A stretch of DNA of 64,000 bases from Pseudaquabacterium inlustre (GCF_038066595.1 NZ_JBBUTH010000010.1:248001-312000), one strand, 5' to 3'; counted from the first letter of the stretch, positions 26,079 to 34,126 are shown. Program-made: numbers and translations. The notes: generated from the sequence alone by a model not told the origin.

Positions 26079-26537
26079 TCAGGCAGCGGGGGTGGCCTTG
26101 GGCGGCCGGCTCTCGAAGGGCTGCAGCAGCTCGATCAGGTTGCCGGCACAGTCGCGCACGAAGGCCGTGGGGTTGCCGTCGACGGTCAGCTCGAAGGCGA
26201 TGTCGGCGCCGGCCGTGCGCAACGCGGCCACGGCGGCCGGCACATCGGGCACCTCGAAGCACATGTGCTTGTTGCCATGCGTCTTCAGGTCGAGGTTGGG
26301 CACGCGGCGGTCGGCGGGCAGCGGCGCCGCGCCCTCGACTTCGAAGATCTCGATGCGGAAGTCGCCGCGCTTGACGAAGGCGATGTGTGCGGGGATCTTG
26401 GCGATGTGCAGGCGCTCTTCCACGCTGAAGCCGAGCATGCGCTCATACCACGCGATGGCGGCTTCAAGGTGCGGCACGCTGATGCCGAAGTGATGCGGCC
26501 GCAGCGGGCCGATGGCACAGGTCAGGGATTCGGTCAT
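26079..26537 (-). CDS. Single-domain VOC/glyoxalase-family protein
   Basis: A 152-residue VOC protein with metal-ligand candidates His (PHHFGISV), His (NKHMCFEV) and Glu (GNLIELLQ). Such proteins include lyases, epimerases and dioxygenases. It is read towards promoter B and is divergent from the LysR gene at 26696. The ATG at 26537 follows a GGAG at a rather long 13 nt. It probably serves the same pathway. Confidence 0.82.
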   Translation of the reverse strand: MTESLTCAIGPLRPHHFGISVPHLEAAIAWYERMLGFSVEERLHIAKIPAHIAFVKRGDFRIEIFEVEGAAPLPADRRVPNLDLKTHGNKHMCFEVPDVPAAVAALRTAGADIAFELTVDGNPTAFVRDCAGNLIELLQPFESRPPKATPAA

Positions 26538-26596
26538 GGGCCGATCTGTCTCCGGGTGGCCCGCTGTGCGCGGGCTCGTGATCTGTTGTTCGGCGC

Positions 26597-26611
26597 GCAT
26601 GCTAGGCATGC
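26597..26611. promoter_or_regulatory. Palindrome with TAGCAT in the VOC/LysR intergenic region
   Basis: A perfect 15-bp dyad GCATGC-TAG-GCATGC. It contains the CCTAGCAT -10 block of promoters A and B on the minus strand, 60 nt before the VOC start, and an ATGC-N3-GCAT core like the regulon dyad. The separate upstream dyad and the -35-like block are not at the expected spacing, so it may be a variant operator between two divergent genes. Confidence 0.4.
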
Positions 26612-26695
26612 GCATTCGTGCTGACCATCAGTTCCTTTTGAGGCCAGCTGTTGATGGCATCGAACGGTTCACCGGCCGCGCACACAATGCAGGCC

Positions 26696-27601
26696 ATGCG
26701 CCTGGGCCACTTCGACCTGAACCTGTTCATCACGCTGGACGCGCTGCTGGAGACCGCCAGCGTCAGCCGCGCGGCCGAGCGCCTGCACATCGGGGCTTCC
26801 GCCACCAGCAGTGCGCTCGGACGCCTGCGTGAGCATTACCAGGACGAACTGCTGGTGCCTGCCGGCCGGGGCATGACCCTGACCCCGCTGGCGCAAAGCC
26901 TGCGCGAGCCGGTGCGCGACCTGGTGCTGCGCGCCCAGGCGACGCTGGCCAGCGGCAGTGCGGTGGTGCCGGCCACGCTGCGCAGGCGCTTCGTGATCCA
27001 CGCGTCGGACTACGCCACCACGGTGCTGCTGACGCCGCTGTCGCAGCGGCTGGAGGCGCTGGCGCCCGGCGTGTCGATCGACGTGGTGAGCCTGGGCAAC
27101 AACAACGTCGAGCGGCTGGAACGTGGGGACGTGGATCTGGCGATCTACCCCGACCGCAACGCCAGCGCCGCGCACCCGCAGTGCGAGCTGCTGACCGAGC
27201 GCTACAGCTGCGTGGTGTGGACCGGCTTCCACCTGCAGGGCGAGGCGCTGAGCCTGGCGCAGTACCTCGCCTCGCGCCATGTGGCGGCGCAGTTCGGCGA
27301 CCTGCGCGTGCCCACCTTCGAGAGCTGGTTCCTGGCCACGCACCAGGCGCGGCGCGAGGTGGTGGCCAGCGCCAGCAGCTTCAACGCCCTGCCCCTGCTG
27401 GTGGTGGGCACGCAGCGCATTGCCACCATGCACACGCGGCTGGCGCGCATGTACGCACGGCTGCTGCCGGTGAAGCTGCTGCCGCCGCCATTCGAGATAC
27501 CGACGCTCACGCTGGTGGCGCAGTGGAACCGGTTGAAGGAGCAGGACGCCGGCCTGGCCTGGCTGCGCGAGCAGTTGCTGGCCGTGGCGGTGGAGGCCTG
27601 A
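26696..27601 (+). CDS. LysR-family transcriptional regulator (NodD/LinR type), second copy
   Basis: A 301-residue regulator with the HTH FDLNLFITLDALLETASVSRAAERLHIGASATSSALGRLREHY and a LysR effector domain ending HTRLARMYARLLPVKLLPPPFEIP. An in-frame ATG nine nt upstream (26687) is an equally good start; no clear ribosome site decides it. It is a paralogue of the regulator at 5346. Both lie beside promoters of the shared dyad type, so either or both may control the regulon. Confidence 0.9.
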   Translation: MRLGHFDLNLFITLDALLETASVSRAAERLHIGASATSSALGRLREHYQDELLVPAGRGMTLTPLAQSLREPVRDLVLRAQATLASGSAVVPATLRRRFVIHASDYATTVLLTPLSQRLEALAPGVSIDVVSLGNNNVERLERGDVDLAIYPDRNASAAHPQCELLTERYSCVVWTGFHLQGEALSLAQYLASRHVAAQFGDLRVPTFESWFLATHQARREVVASASSFNALPLLVVGTQRIATMHTRLARMYARLLPVKLLPPPFEIPTLTLVAQWNRLKEQDAGLAWLREQLLAVAVEA

Positions 27602-27625
27602 ACCTGCCACGCCGGCGGGTGTGCT

Positions 27626-27916
27626 TCAGGCGGGTGCGTCGGCGCTGAACAGGCCGATCTGGCGCGAGCGCTGCAAGGCACGCTCCAGCGCGCGCCGCCG
27701 GTTCGACCAGGCCAGCGAGCCCTGCCCTTCGCAGATGCGCCGCACCACCACCGACGGGCCGAGCGCGGCCAGCTGGGCCAGCGAATGCACGCCCACCTCC
27801 TCGAGCCGTTCGATCACGCCCTGACCGATGCGTGGCTCGGCCAGCAGAAAGCCGCGTTCGCTGGGCGGGAAGCGGGTGTCGGTGCAGGGCTGGGCAGGGA
27901 CGGTGGCAGTGGGCAT
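27626..27916 (-). CDS. Small helix-hairpin-helix protein
   Basis: A 96-residue protein. The part EPRIGQGVIERLEEVGVHSLAQLAALGPSVVVRRIC is a helix-hairpin-helix of the type found in DUF4332/TfoX-C-like small domains ('G.gi...L...GI.tl..L'). The last third is basic and helical (NRRRALERALQRSRQ), as expected for nucleic-acid binding. Promoter C stands 33 nt before its start. It is convergent with the LysR gene (24 nt between stops). Why a small HhH protein is under the catabolic promoter type is not clear. Confidence 0.65.
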   Translation of the reverse strand: MPTATVPAQPCTDTRFPPSERGFLLAEPRIGQGVIERLEEVGVHSLAQLAALGPSVVVRRICEGQGSLAWSNRRRALERALQRSRQIGLFSADAPA

Positions 27917-27949
27917 GACCGGCGAACAGGAAGACAGCGCAGTGGCGTC

Positions 27950-28004
27950 ATCCTAGGCAGCGCCGGTGGCGGGCGGAAATCGATTCGTCGGATGCCGGGC
28001 ATCG
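27950..28004 (-). promoter_or_regulatory. Promoter C of the shared regulon (HhH gene)
   Basis: Minus-strand layout: dyad CGATGC-CCG-GCATCC (27990-28004), 10 nt, TTTCCG (27974-27979), 18 nt, TAGGAT (27950-27955). Spacing is identical to promoters A, B and E; the -10 differs by one base. Confidence 0.6.
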
Positions 28005-28046
28005 GGGGCGGTGATGGTGCGCAGGGTGCGCTGTGCGCCACCATTC

Positions 28047-28056
28047 GGGGGGGGGG
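28047..28056. repeat. Homopolymer run of 10 G
   Basis: Ten consecutive G lie 11 nt past the oiaK-like stop, followed by a GCGCCCGGGG stretch. It is outside coding sequence and may be a weak part of a hairpin or a sequencing/assembly soft spot. Confidence 0.7.
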
Positions 28057-28066
28057 CGCCCGGGGT

Positions 28067-29452
28067 TCAGCGGCCGAGCGCCCGTCCGAAGAAGTCGGCC
28101 TCGCCCATCTGGCCGCCCTTGAGTGCCAACTCCAGCCCGTCGCGTTGCGGCAGCGCCGACCAGGCGCGGCACAGCGGCGCGCCGGGCACCAGGCCGGCCA
28201 CCACGGTCAGTGCGTCGATGCCCAGCGTGCTGGCCACCTCGCCCGAGCTGTCGCCACCGGCCACCACCACGCGGCGCAGGGCCGTGCGGTCCAGCAGGCG
28301 GCGCATCACCTCGGCCAGCGCCGTGCCCACCAGGCGCGCAGCCTCGGCACGCGGCAGGCCGGCTTCGGCAGCCAGGGCGTCGAAGTCGCGCACGCTGGGG
28401 TCGTCGGGGCCTTCGGCGCTGAACACCAGCGCGCTGCGACCCTGGGCGACCGCCTGTGCCGCCGCGGCCACGGTGCGTTCGATCTCGGCCTCGCGGGTGC
28501 TGCCGTGCAGGGCCTGGGGCAGGCGCAGGCGCTCGGTGGCGAAGCCGTTTGCGCGCGCCCAGGCGATCTGGCCTGCCGTGACCGGCGAGCAGCTGCCGCT
28601 GACCGCGGCGATCTGGTCCACCGGTGTGATGGCCGGCAGGCCGGGCTGGGCGGGCAGCAGGCCCTGGCTGCGCCAGTGCGCGGTCAGCGCGTAGGGCAGC
28701 CCGGACGACGAGGCGCTGAACACGCCGGCCCCGCGCTGCTCCCAGACCAGGGCGCCGGCCTCGCGCAGCGTGGTCTCGTCCAGCACGTCGATCATCACCA
28801 CCGGCACGGCGTCGGTCGCGGCCGCGGGGGGCGGCTGCAGCGCGGCCACGCGGGCCGCGCCGGCACCCTGGCCCAGCTGCACCATGTCCACCAGCGCGAT
28901 CGGCCGATCGGTCTGGCGGGCCAGGTGGCGGCGCAGATCGGCCTCGTCCATCGGCGTGACCGGGTGACGCGACATGGTGGGATGGCGGTCGAGCCGGTGG
29001 CCCTCGCCATCCACCGCGGCGAACAGGTTGCCGAACAGCTGGTAGCGCTTCAGGCGCGGCGCACCGACGATGCAGGGCGACCAGCGGCCCGGCATGTGGC
29101 GCACGCCGATGTCGATGGCGCGGCCGATCGAGCCGATGGTGGGCGATGAATCGAAGGTGGAGCACACCTTGTAGTGCAGCACCGGGGCGCCGAGCGCGGC
29201 CAGCGCCGCGAAGGCTTGGGGCAGTTCGGCGTCCATCCAGGCCGGGCTGCGCCCGCGCGAGGCGCCGGCCAGGCCCACGCAGCGTGCCTGCGGAAAGCGC
29301 GCCAGATCGGCCGGCGTGGGTGTGCGCAGGAACAGCACCGTGGGCACGCCGGCGGCCGTCATGGCCTCCATCGCGTCGGTGGAGCCGGTGAAGTCGTCGC
29401 CGTAGTAGGCCAGCAGCAGGCCGTCGGGCCAGCTGGCCGTGCCGCGGCTCAT
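28067..29452 (-). CDS. oiaK: DUF1537 four-carbon/apionate-type sugar-acid kinase (OiaK-like)
   Basis: A 461-residue kinase. The N-terminal YGDDFTGSTDAMEAM is the substrate-binding signature of DUF1537 kinases. The C-terminal ATP-binding part has VAGGDSSGEVASTLG and LKGGQMGEADFFG. The family phosphorylates 3-oxo or erythronate/threonate-like acids. The ATG overlaps the stop of the RuBisCO-like gene by 4 nt, and the NAD enzyme upstream completes the known trio of D-apionate catabolism, in which OiaK phosphorylates 3-oxo-isoapionate. The exact assignment rests on that context. Confidence 0.75.
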   Translation of the reverse strand: MSRGTASWPDGLLLAYYGDDFTGSTDAMEAMTAAGVPTVLFLRTPTPADLARFPQARCVGLAGASRGRSPAWMDAELPQAFAALAALGAPVLHYKVCSTFDSSPTIGSIGRAIDIGVRHMPGRWSPCIVGAPRLKRYQLFGNLFAAVDGEGHRLDRHPTMSRHPVTPMDEADLRRHLARQTDRPIALVDMVQLGQGAGAARVAALQPPPAAATDAVPVVMIDVLDETTLREAGALVWEQRGAGVFSASSSGLPYALTAHWRSQGLLPAQPGLPAITPVDQIAAVSGSCSPVTAGQIAWARANGFATERLRLPQALHGSTREAEIERTVAAAAQAVAQGRSALVFSAEGPDDPSVRDFDALAAEAGLPRAEAARLVGTALAEVMRRLLDRTALRRVVVAGGDSSGEVASTLGIDALTVVAGLVPGAPLCRAWSALPQRDGLELALKGGQMGEADFFGRALGR

Positions 29453-30693
29453 CGCCAGAACTCCAGCGCGCCGGCCAGGGCGGCATCGCGCCGGGCGCGC
29501 TCGGCCAGCGGCTCGCCGGCCATGGCGGCGTCCCAGCTGGCACGCAGCGCCTCGACACCGGCGCGCACGCCTTGCGGGTGGCCGAAGATGCCGCCGCCGG
29601 CGGTGTGGATCAGGTCGGCACAGCCGAGCGCGCTGTAGGTGTCGTGCGCCTGCAGACCGGTCTGGCCCGAGCTGAACACCGGCATGGCCGTCATCGGCGC
29701 GCCGGGCATCAGGGGAGCCAGCACCGAGCGCGCGGCGGCGATCACGCTGTCATCGGGCTCGCTGAACTTGTTGCGCAGGCCGTTGACATGCAGATGGTCG
29801 GCGCCCGCCAGGCGCCAGAACACCTGCCACGGCGCGTAGTCCCAGCCCAGTGCATCGCTGCGGCTGAGCCAGCCCCAGCCGGCGCGGTGCGCATGGATGG
29901 GCAGCTGGGCATGGCGCCGCAATTCGCGCAGGCCCACCAGGCCCACCGAGTTCAGGCACACCATCACGCAGGTGCCGCCCTCGGCCAGCACCAGGTCATG
30001 GCGGCGGCGCATCTTGTCCAGGTCGCCGGTCAGGTTGAAGGCCACCATGGCCTTCTTGCCGGTGCGGTCGGCGGCCTCGTTGACCACCCGCATCACACGG
30101 CGCACGCGTTCGTCGAATGGGCAATGCGGGCCATCGGCCTGCAGCTCGTCGTCCTTGATGAAGTCGATGCCGCCATCCACCAGCAGGCGCACCTGCTCGG
30201 CCGTCTCGCTGGCCGACAGGCCCACGCTGGGCTTGATGATGGTGCCGATCAGAGGGCCGCGGTCCACGCCGGCCAGGCGCCGCGTGCCGGCAATGCCGAA
30301 CGCGGGGCCGGGGTATTCAGCGGCGAACGCTGGCGGCAGCCTCAGGTCGGTGATGCGCAGGCCGGTGACGCAGCGCAGCTCGAACAGGTTGCCGGCCACG
30401 GTGGCCATCAGCGTGGGCAGGCAGGCGCCCAGGTTCTCGATCGGCCACGACAGCTCGAGCCGGCAGCGCGTGTAGCGCGTGCTGCGCACGGGCGTGGGCA
30501 GGCTGGGCGTGGCCGAGTGGTCCAGCACCTCCAGCCGCTCCACGCGGGCGCCCGACCGGGCCTTCAACTCGGGCGTCTCGGTGGCCAGTGCCACGAAGGT
30601 GCCGCTGGACTGCTCGCCCGCGATGGTCTCGGCCGCGCGGGCCGGGTCATCGCCGGTCTCGAGCCAGTAGGTGGCGTGGATGCGGTCGCTCAT
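29449..30693 (-). CDS. oiaX: RuBisCO-like protein (OiaX-type transcarboxylase/hydrolase)
   Basis: A 414-residue member of the RuBisCO large-chain superfamily. Present are TIIKPSVGLS (P-loop-type Lys), GGIDFIKDDEL (the Lys that is carbamylated plus the metal-binding Asp and Glu), HAHRAGWG and the phosphate loops FSSGQTG and TAGGGIFGHPQG. No CbbS or Calvin-cycle genes are near. In D-apionate catabolism the RLP OiaX splits 3-oxo-isoapionate 4-phosphate into glycolate and 3-phosphoglycerate; the flanking kinase and NAD enzyme support this. Only 7 nt separate it from the upstream gene. Confidence 0.78.
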   Translation of the reverse strand: MSDRIHATYWLETGDDPARAAETIAGEQSSGTFVALATETPELKARSGARVERLEVLDHSATPSLPTPVRSTRYTRCRLELSWPIENLGACLPTLMATVAGNLFELRCVTGLRITDLRLPPAFAAEYPGPAFGIAGTRRLAGVDRGPLIGTIIKPSVGLSASETAEQVRLLVDGGIDFIKDDELQADGPHCPFDERVRRVMRVVNEAADRTGKKAMVAFNLTGDLDKMRRRHDLVLAEGGTCVMVCLNSVGLVGLRELRRHAQLPIHAHRAGWGWLSRSDALGWDYAPWQVFWRLAGADHLHVNGLRNKFSEPDDSVIAAARSVLAPLMPGAPMTAMPVFSSGQTGLQAHDTYSALGCADLIHTAGGGIFGHPQGVRAGVEALRASWDAAMAGEPLAERARRDAALAGALEFWR

Positions 30694-30700
30694 GGGGTGC

Positions 30701-31531
30701 TCAGGTGATCCGGCGGATGCTCTCGGCGATCTCTTCGCGGTCGAACACCTTGAGCCAGTCGTCGCGCATCAGGCGCGGCTTGCCAAAGGTGATGGCCTTG
30801 TTGCAGGCGTCGGAGAAGGCGCCGGGAATCTCGTTGAAGATCACCGCGGCCAGGATGTTCATGTGGCCCAGCAGGAAGTCGCGCGCGCAGTCGTGCGGCA
30901 CGCCGCGGCGCACGGTCTCGTCCATGGCGTCGCGCATCACCTGCAGCAGCGTGGCGCACACGGTTTCCGACAGGCCCGGCTCCAGCAGGGCCATCTGGTC
31001 GACGGTCAGCCGGTACGAGTTCTTGATCGGCTGGTAGATGGCCTTGGCCACGGCTTCGCCCAGGTCGAAGGCCGACTCGGGGCCCTGCATCAGCGCGCTG
31101 GTGATCGACTGCTTGGCCGCACCGCCGCCGAAGTAATCGCGGCGGCCGGCCTCGGTGGTCTCGTCGTTGAAGATGGTGGGGTGGCAGGGGTGGGCCACGA
31201 AGTAGGTCAGGTCCTTGCGGTCCGGCAGGTGGCCGGCGAAGGGCGCCGCCGCGTCCAGCAGCATCACCATGGTGCCGGCCTTCAGCTTCGGGGCGATCTC
31301 GTGCGAGATCTTGCCGATCAACGTGTCGGGCACGGCCAGGATCACCACATCGGCGTTGTCGATGGCTTGGTCGGCGCTCACGCAATCCAGGCCGCACTCG
31401 GTCTTCAGGCGGTCACGCCCGACCTGGCTGGGCTCGACGTGGCGCACCACGTAGTCGGACTTCTGCAGGTTCTTGGACAGGCGCACGCCCATCTTGCCGC
31501 CGGCGCCGAACAGGGCGATGGTTTCTTTCAT
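30701..31531 (-). CDS. apnO: NAD-binding oxidoreductase with phosphogluconate-DH-type C-terminus (ApnO-like)
   Basis: A 276-residue enzyme. The Rossmann start is ALFGAGGKMGVRLSKNL, with the NAD-site acid in RHVEPSQVG. VAHPCHPTIFND and LTVDQMALLEPGLSETVC lie in the catalytic half. D-apionate oxidoisomerases (ApnO) have this build and neighbour oiaX and oiaK. The reaction would be D-apionate + NAD+ to 3-oxo-isoapionate. It is first in the operon, and a FadR-type regulator is divergent from it. A GGAA/GAAAG ribosome site precedes the ATG. Confidence 0.7.
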   Translation of the reverse strand: MKETIALFGAGGKMGVRLSKNLQKSDYVVRHVEPSQVGRDRLKTECGLDCVSADQAIDNADVVILAVPDTLIGKISHEIAPKLKAGTMVMLLDAAAPFAGHLPDRKDLTYFVAHPCHPTIFNDETTEAGRRDYFGGGAAKQSITSALMQGPESAFDLGEAVAKAIYQPIKNSYRLTVDQMALLEPGLSETVCATLLQVMRDAMDETVRRGVPHDCARDFLLGHMNILAAVIFNEIPGAFSDACNKAITFGKPRLMRDDWLKVFDREEIAESIRRIT

Positions 31532-31583
31532 GGTCTCGGATTCCTGGGTGGGTGGCTGCGGGTGGGATCGGGCGTTCCGGCCC

Positions 31584-31598
31584 TACTCATATACTCAT
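31584..31598. promoter_or_regulatory. Tandem TACTCAT repeat, candidate operator/-10 of the apnO promoter
   Basis: TACTCAT occurs twice one nt apart (31584-31590, 31592-31598). On the minus strand this reads TGAGTATATGAGTA and gives the most AT-rich spot of the intergenic region, with TATATG as a possible -10 for apnO. The divergent GntR regulator (31732) is the natural binder. Confidence 0.35.
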
Positions 31599-31731
31599 CA
31601 CACCAGCTGATCGGACGAGCGTACGGTCTTGGTGGAGATCTGATTCAGAGGGTTTACCCTTGTTTTCCCAGTGCGGGTGGCTGCAGGGGTGGCCTGGGCG
31701 ATCCAGCCCGCCGTGGTAATGTCAGCAGACC

Positions 31732-32442
31732 ATGGCCGACACGATCCAGCGCCGCAAGATCTACCAGGAAGTTCTGGACCGCCTGATGGCGCGCATCCGC
31801 TCGGGCGCCATTCCGCCCGGCGCACAGTTGCCGTCCGAGCGCGAGCTGATGGAGGAATACGGCGTGGGCCGGCCGGCGGTGCGCGAGGCGCTGCAGGCCC
31901 TGGAGCGCTCGGGCATCGTCGAGATCGCGCATGGCGAGCGCGCCCGCGTGGTGGTGCCCACGGCCGAGCGCCTGGTGGCGCAGATCGCCGGCGGCGCCAT
32001 GCACCTGCTGCGCAGCCAGCCGGGCAGCCTCGAGCATCTGAAGGACGCGCGCCTGTTTCTCGAGACCGGCATGGCGCGGCTGGCGGCCGCCCGTGCCACC
32101 GAGGAACAGGTGGCACGGCTGCGCCTGTCGATCGCACAGCACCGCGCGTCGATGGTGAACCTGGAGCAGTTCATCGAGCGCGACATGGCCTTCCACCGCG
32201 AGATCGCCGGCATCAGCGGCAACCCGATCTTTCCGGCCATCGTGGAGGCGCTGTTCCGCTGGGCCGGCGAGTACTACCAGCAGATGGTGCGCGCCCCCGG
32301 TGCCGAAGACCTGACGCTGGCCGAGCACGAGCGCATCGTCGAGGCCATTGCCGCACACGATCCCGATGCCGCGGCCGCGGCCATGCACGCGCACCTCAGC
32401 CGCGCCAACACGCTGTACCAGCAGCTGTCGCCCCAGACCTGA
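31732..32442 (+). CDS. GntR/FadR-family regulator (FCD domain), divergent from apnO
   Basis: A 236-residue regulator: winged HTH IYQEVLDRLMARIRSGAIPPGAQLPSERELMEEYGVGRPAVREALQALE, then an all-helical FCD domain with metal-ligand candidates in FLETGMARLAA, ERDMAFHREIA and LAEHERIVEAI plus the closing HL. It is similar to NanR-type members. FCD regulators sense organic acids, which fits control of apionate genes. Convergent with the TIR/TRAFs gene (25 nt between stops). Confidence 0.9.
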   Translation: MADTIQRRKIYQEVLDRLMARIRSGAIPPGAQLPSERELMEEYGVGRPAVREALQALERSGIVEIAHGERARVVVPTAERLVAQIAGGAMHLLRSQPGSLEHLKDARLFLETGMARLAAARATEEQVARLRLSIAQHRASMVNLEQFIERDMAFHREIAGISGNPIFPAIVEALFRWAGEYYQQMVRAPGAEDLTLAEHERIVEAIAAHDPDAAAAAMHAHLSRANTLYQQLSPQT

Positions 32443-32467
32443 CCCTGGCCCCCGGGCGGCCGCGGTC

Positions 32468-34126
32468 TCACTGGTAGGTGATGCGGCAGGTGATCTCGAT
32501 CGACGCCACGCTGCGGCCCGGCTCGACGCCCGCGTCGATGGTGACCGGCAGCGCGCTGCCGGCCGGCCGCACCACGGTGGCGCCGGTTGCTGTGGGCGCC
32601 GGGGCTGACGCGCTCGCGGGCGGGCTGGCAGGCGCTGCAGAGGGGCGTGGTGGCAGGCCCAGTTCGTCGGGCCGCACGCGCTGCTGGAAGGCTTGCATCG
32701 CCGGGTCGAGCTTGCGCAGCTGGTCCTGGTAGGCGCCCTTGGCGAAGTCGGACGCCACCTGCTGGATCCAGGGCTGCAGCCGGGCCTCGTCGGCATGTCG
32801 GCCCAGGCCGCGGTAGGCCTCGGCCAGCGACAGGTAGACCCATTCCTGGTCGCCGCGCCGCGCGAAGGCGGCCTCGTCGGCGATCAACGCCTCGCAGATC
32901 TCGGCCACCTGCTGGCGGATCATGTTGGCGTGGCCGTAGTTCACGATGGCCTGGAAGCGGTCTTCCATCAGGTTGGCCCGCAGCGTGTACATGAAGGCCA
33001 CGTTGATGCCGTTGTAGTAGTCGCGCTTGACGTAGAAGCCGCGCTCGTAGAAGCGGATCGCCTGGTCGAGGTAGCTGCGGTCCTGGCTCAGGTCGAACAG
33101 GCGCTTCTGGATGGCGCCGGACAGCCCGAGGGTCTCGGGGTCGTTCGAGATGCGGGGCTCGCAGTAGCGTTGCAGGATCTGCTCGGCCTCGATCAGGGCC
33201 GCCATGGCCACCTGCACATCCAGCCGGCCATCGGCCGCGGGGCGCTCGCCATGCTTGTAGGTCACCAGGGCCAGGCGCTGCGCCAGGAACACATCGGGCT
33301 TGCGGCCCGGCTGTCCGCCGGTCTGGCGCTCGATGGCCAGGCCGAACACGCGGATGGCCTCGGCAAAATCCTTGCGCTTTTTGGCCGCCTCGGCGGAGTC
33401 GATCAGGCTGGCCAGTGACTCGCCCGGTGGCGTGCCCTGGCGCTGGCGCTGGGCCGGCGGCACCCAGGGCGGCGGCTCGATGTAGCTTTGCGCCACGTAG
33501 CTGGGCGGCGTCATGCCGCTCAGGCTCTTGAACACCGGGCTGTCGGTCTCGGCGGCCAGCGGTTCGGCCGCGCGCATGCGTCGGCCCTCGATGTCGATCA
33601 GCTTGCGCAGCACCGTCGACAGGTGGGCCACGAAGCGTTGCTGCTCGGCCTCGGCGATGGCCTCGCCGCCATGCTCGTACTTGTGCACGACGAAGGTGCT
33701 CAGGTCGAAGGGGATGCGCTGCACCAGCACCGACTCGGCGATGATCACCGTGGTGTTGGGCCGCTGCGCATGGCGCACGCCCAGCTCGTAGAACACGTTG
33801 GCGTTCAACGTCGACAGGTCGGCGATCACGATGTCGGCGTGGTAGATCCACCGGTACATGATCGAGTCGATGCTGCCGGTGAGGTTGGCATCGATGGCGC
33901 GAAAGCAGTTCACCTCCACCGCATCGCAGGCCGGCTGCACCAGCTGCTCGAAGGTCTTGTCGAGGTTCAGCACGCGACCGGTGGCGTGGTCGGTCTTGTT
34001 GCCGAAGCCGGTGACGACGAAGCAGGTCAGCTGGCGCGGCGCGCCGGGCGTCGGCGCCGTGGTGGTGGCGGTGGCGGTGGCACGGCGCGATGGGCGCGCC
34101 GCCGGGCGCACGCTGGTCTTGGCCAT
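32468..34126 (-). CDS. TIR/deoxyribohydrolase-like domain fused to a TRAFs-binding (TPR) domain
   Basis: A 552-residue protein. Residues 33-130 form a TIR/nucleoside-deoxyribosyltransferase-like domain: TCFVVTGFGNKTD, LDKTFEQLVQPAC, HADIVIADLSTLNANVFYELGVRHA with Glu114 as the candidate catalytic acid, and NTTVIIAE. Residues of about 235-490 are helical repeats of the DUF4071/TRAFs-binding type known from ASK1 (MAP3K5) and bacterial conflict proteins. A Pro/Ala-rich linker and a short strand-rich tail (residues about 500-552) follow. GGGGAG precedes the ATG at 34126. It stands alone between two sugar-acid operons. The enzyme activity (NAD or nucleotide-sugar cleavage) is inferred. Confidence 0.75.
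   Translation of the reverse strand: MAKTSVRPAARPSRRATATATTTAPTPGAPRQLTCFVVTGFGNKTDHATGRVLNLDKTFEQLVQPACDAVEVNCFRAIDANLTGSIDSIMYRWIYHADIVIADLSTLNANVFYELGVRHAQRPNTTVIIAESVLVQRIPFDLSTFVVHKYEHGGEAIAEAEQQRFVAHLSTVLRKLIDIEGRRMRAAEPLAAETDSPVFKSLSGMTPPSYVAQSYIEPPPWVPPAQRQRQGTPPGESLASLIDSAEAAKKRKDFAEAIRVFGLAIERQTGGQPGRKPDVFLAQRLALVTYKHGERPAADGRLDVQVAMAALIEAEQILQRYCEPRISNDPETLGLSGAIQKRLFDLSQDRSYLDQAIRFYERGFYVKRDYYNGINVAFMYTLRANLMEDRFQAIVNYGHANMIRQQVAEICEALIADEAAFARRGDQEWVYLSLAEAYRGLGRHADEARLQPWIQQVASDFAKGAYQDQLRKLDPAMQAFQQRVRPDELGLPPRPSAAPASPPASASAPAPTATGATVVRPAGSALPVTIDAGVEPGRSVASIEITCRITYQ

Noticed and set aside
26597..26653. Full regulon promoter upstream of the VOC gene
   Set aside because: Only the TAGCAT palindrome is there. 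The -35 block and the dyad at +42 are absent, so I list it as a separate, low-confidence element.
27596..27631. GCCTGAA/TTCAGGC hairpin between the LysR and HhH stops
   Set aside because: The arms overlap both coding ends, the loop is long and there is no U tract; not a convincing terminator.
29449..30693. Carbon-fixing RuBisCO large subunit
   Set aside because: No small subunit or Calvin-cycle gene is present, and the context with a DUF1537 kinase points to a RuBisCO-like protein.
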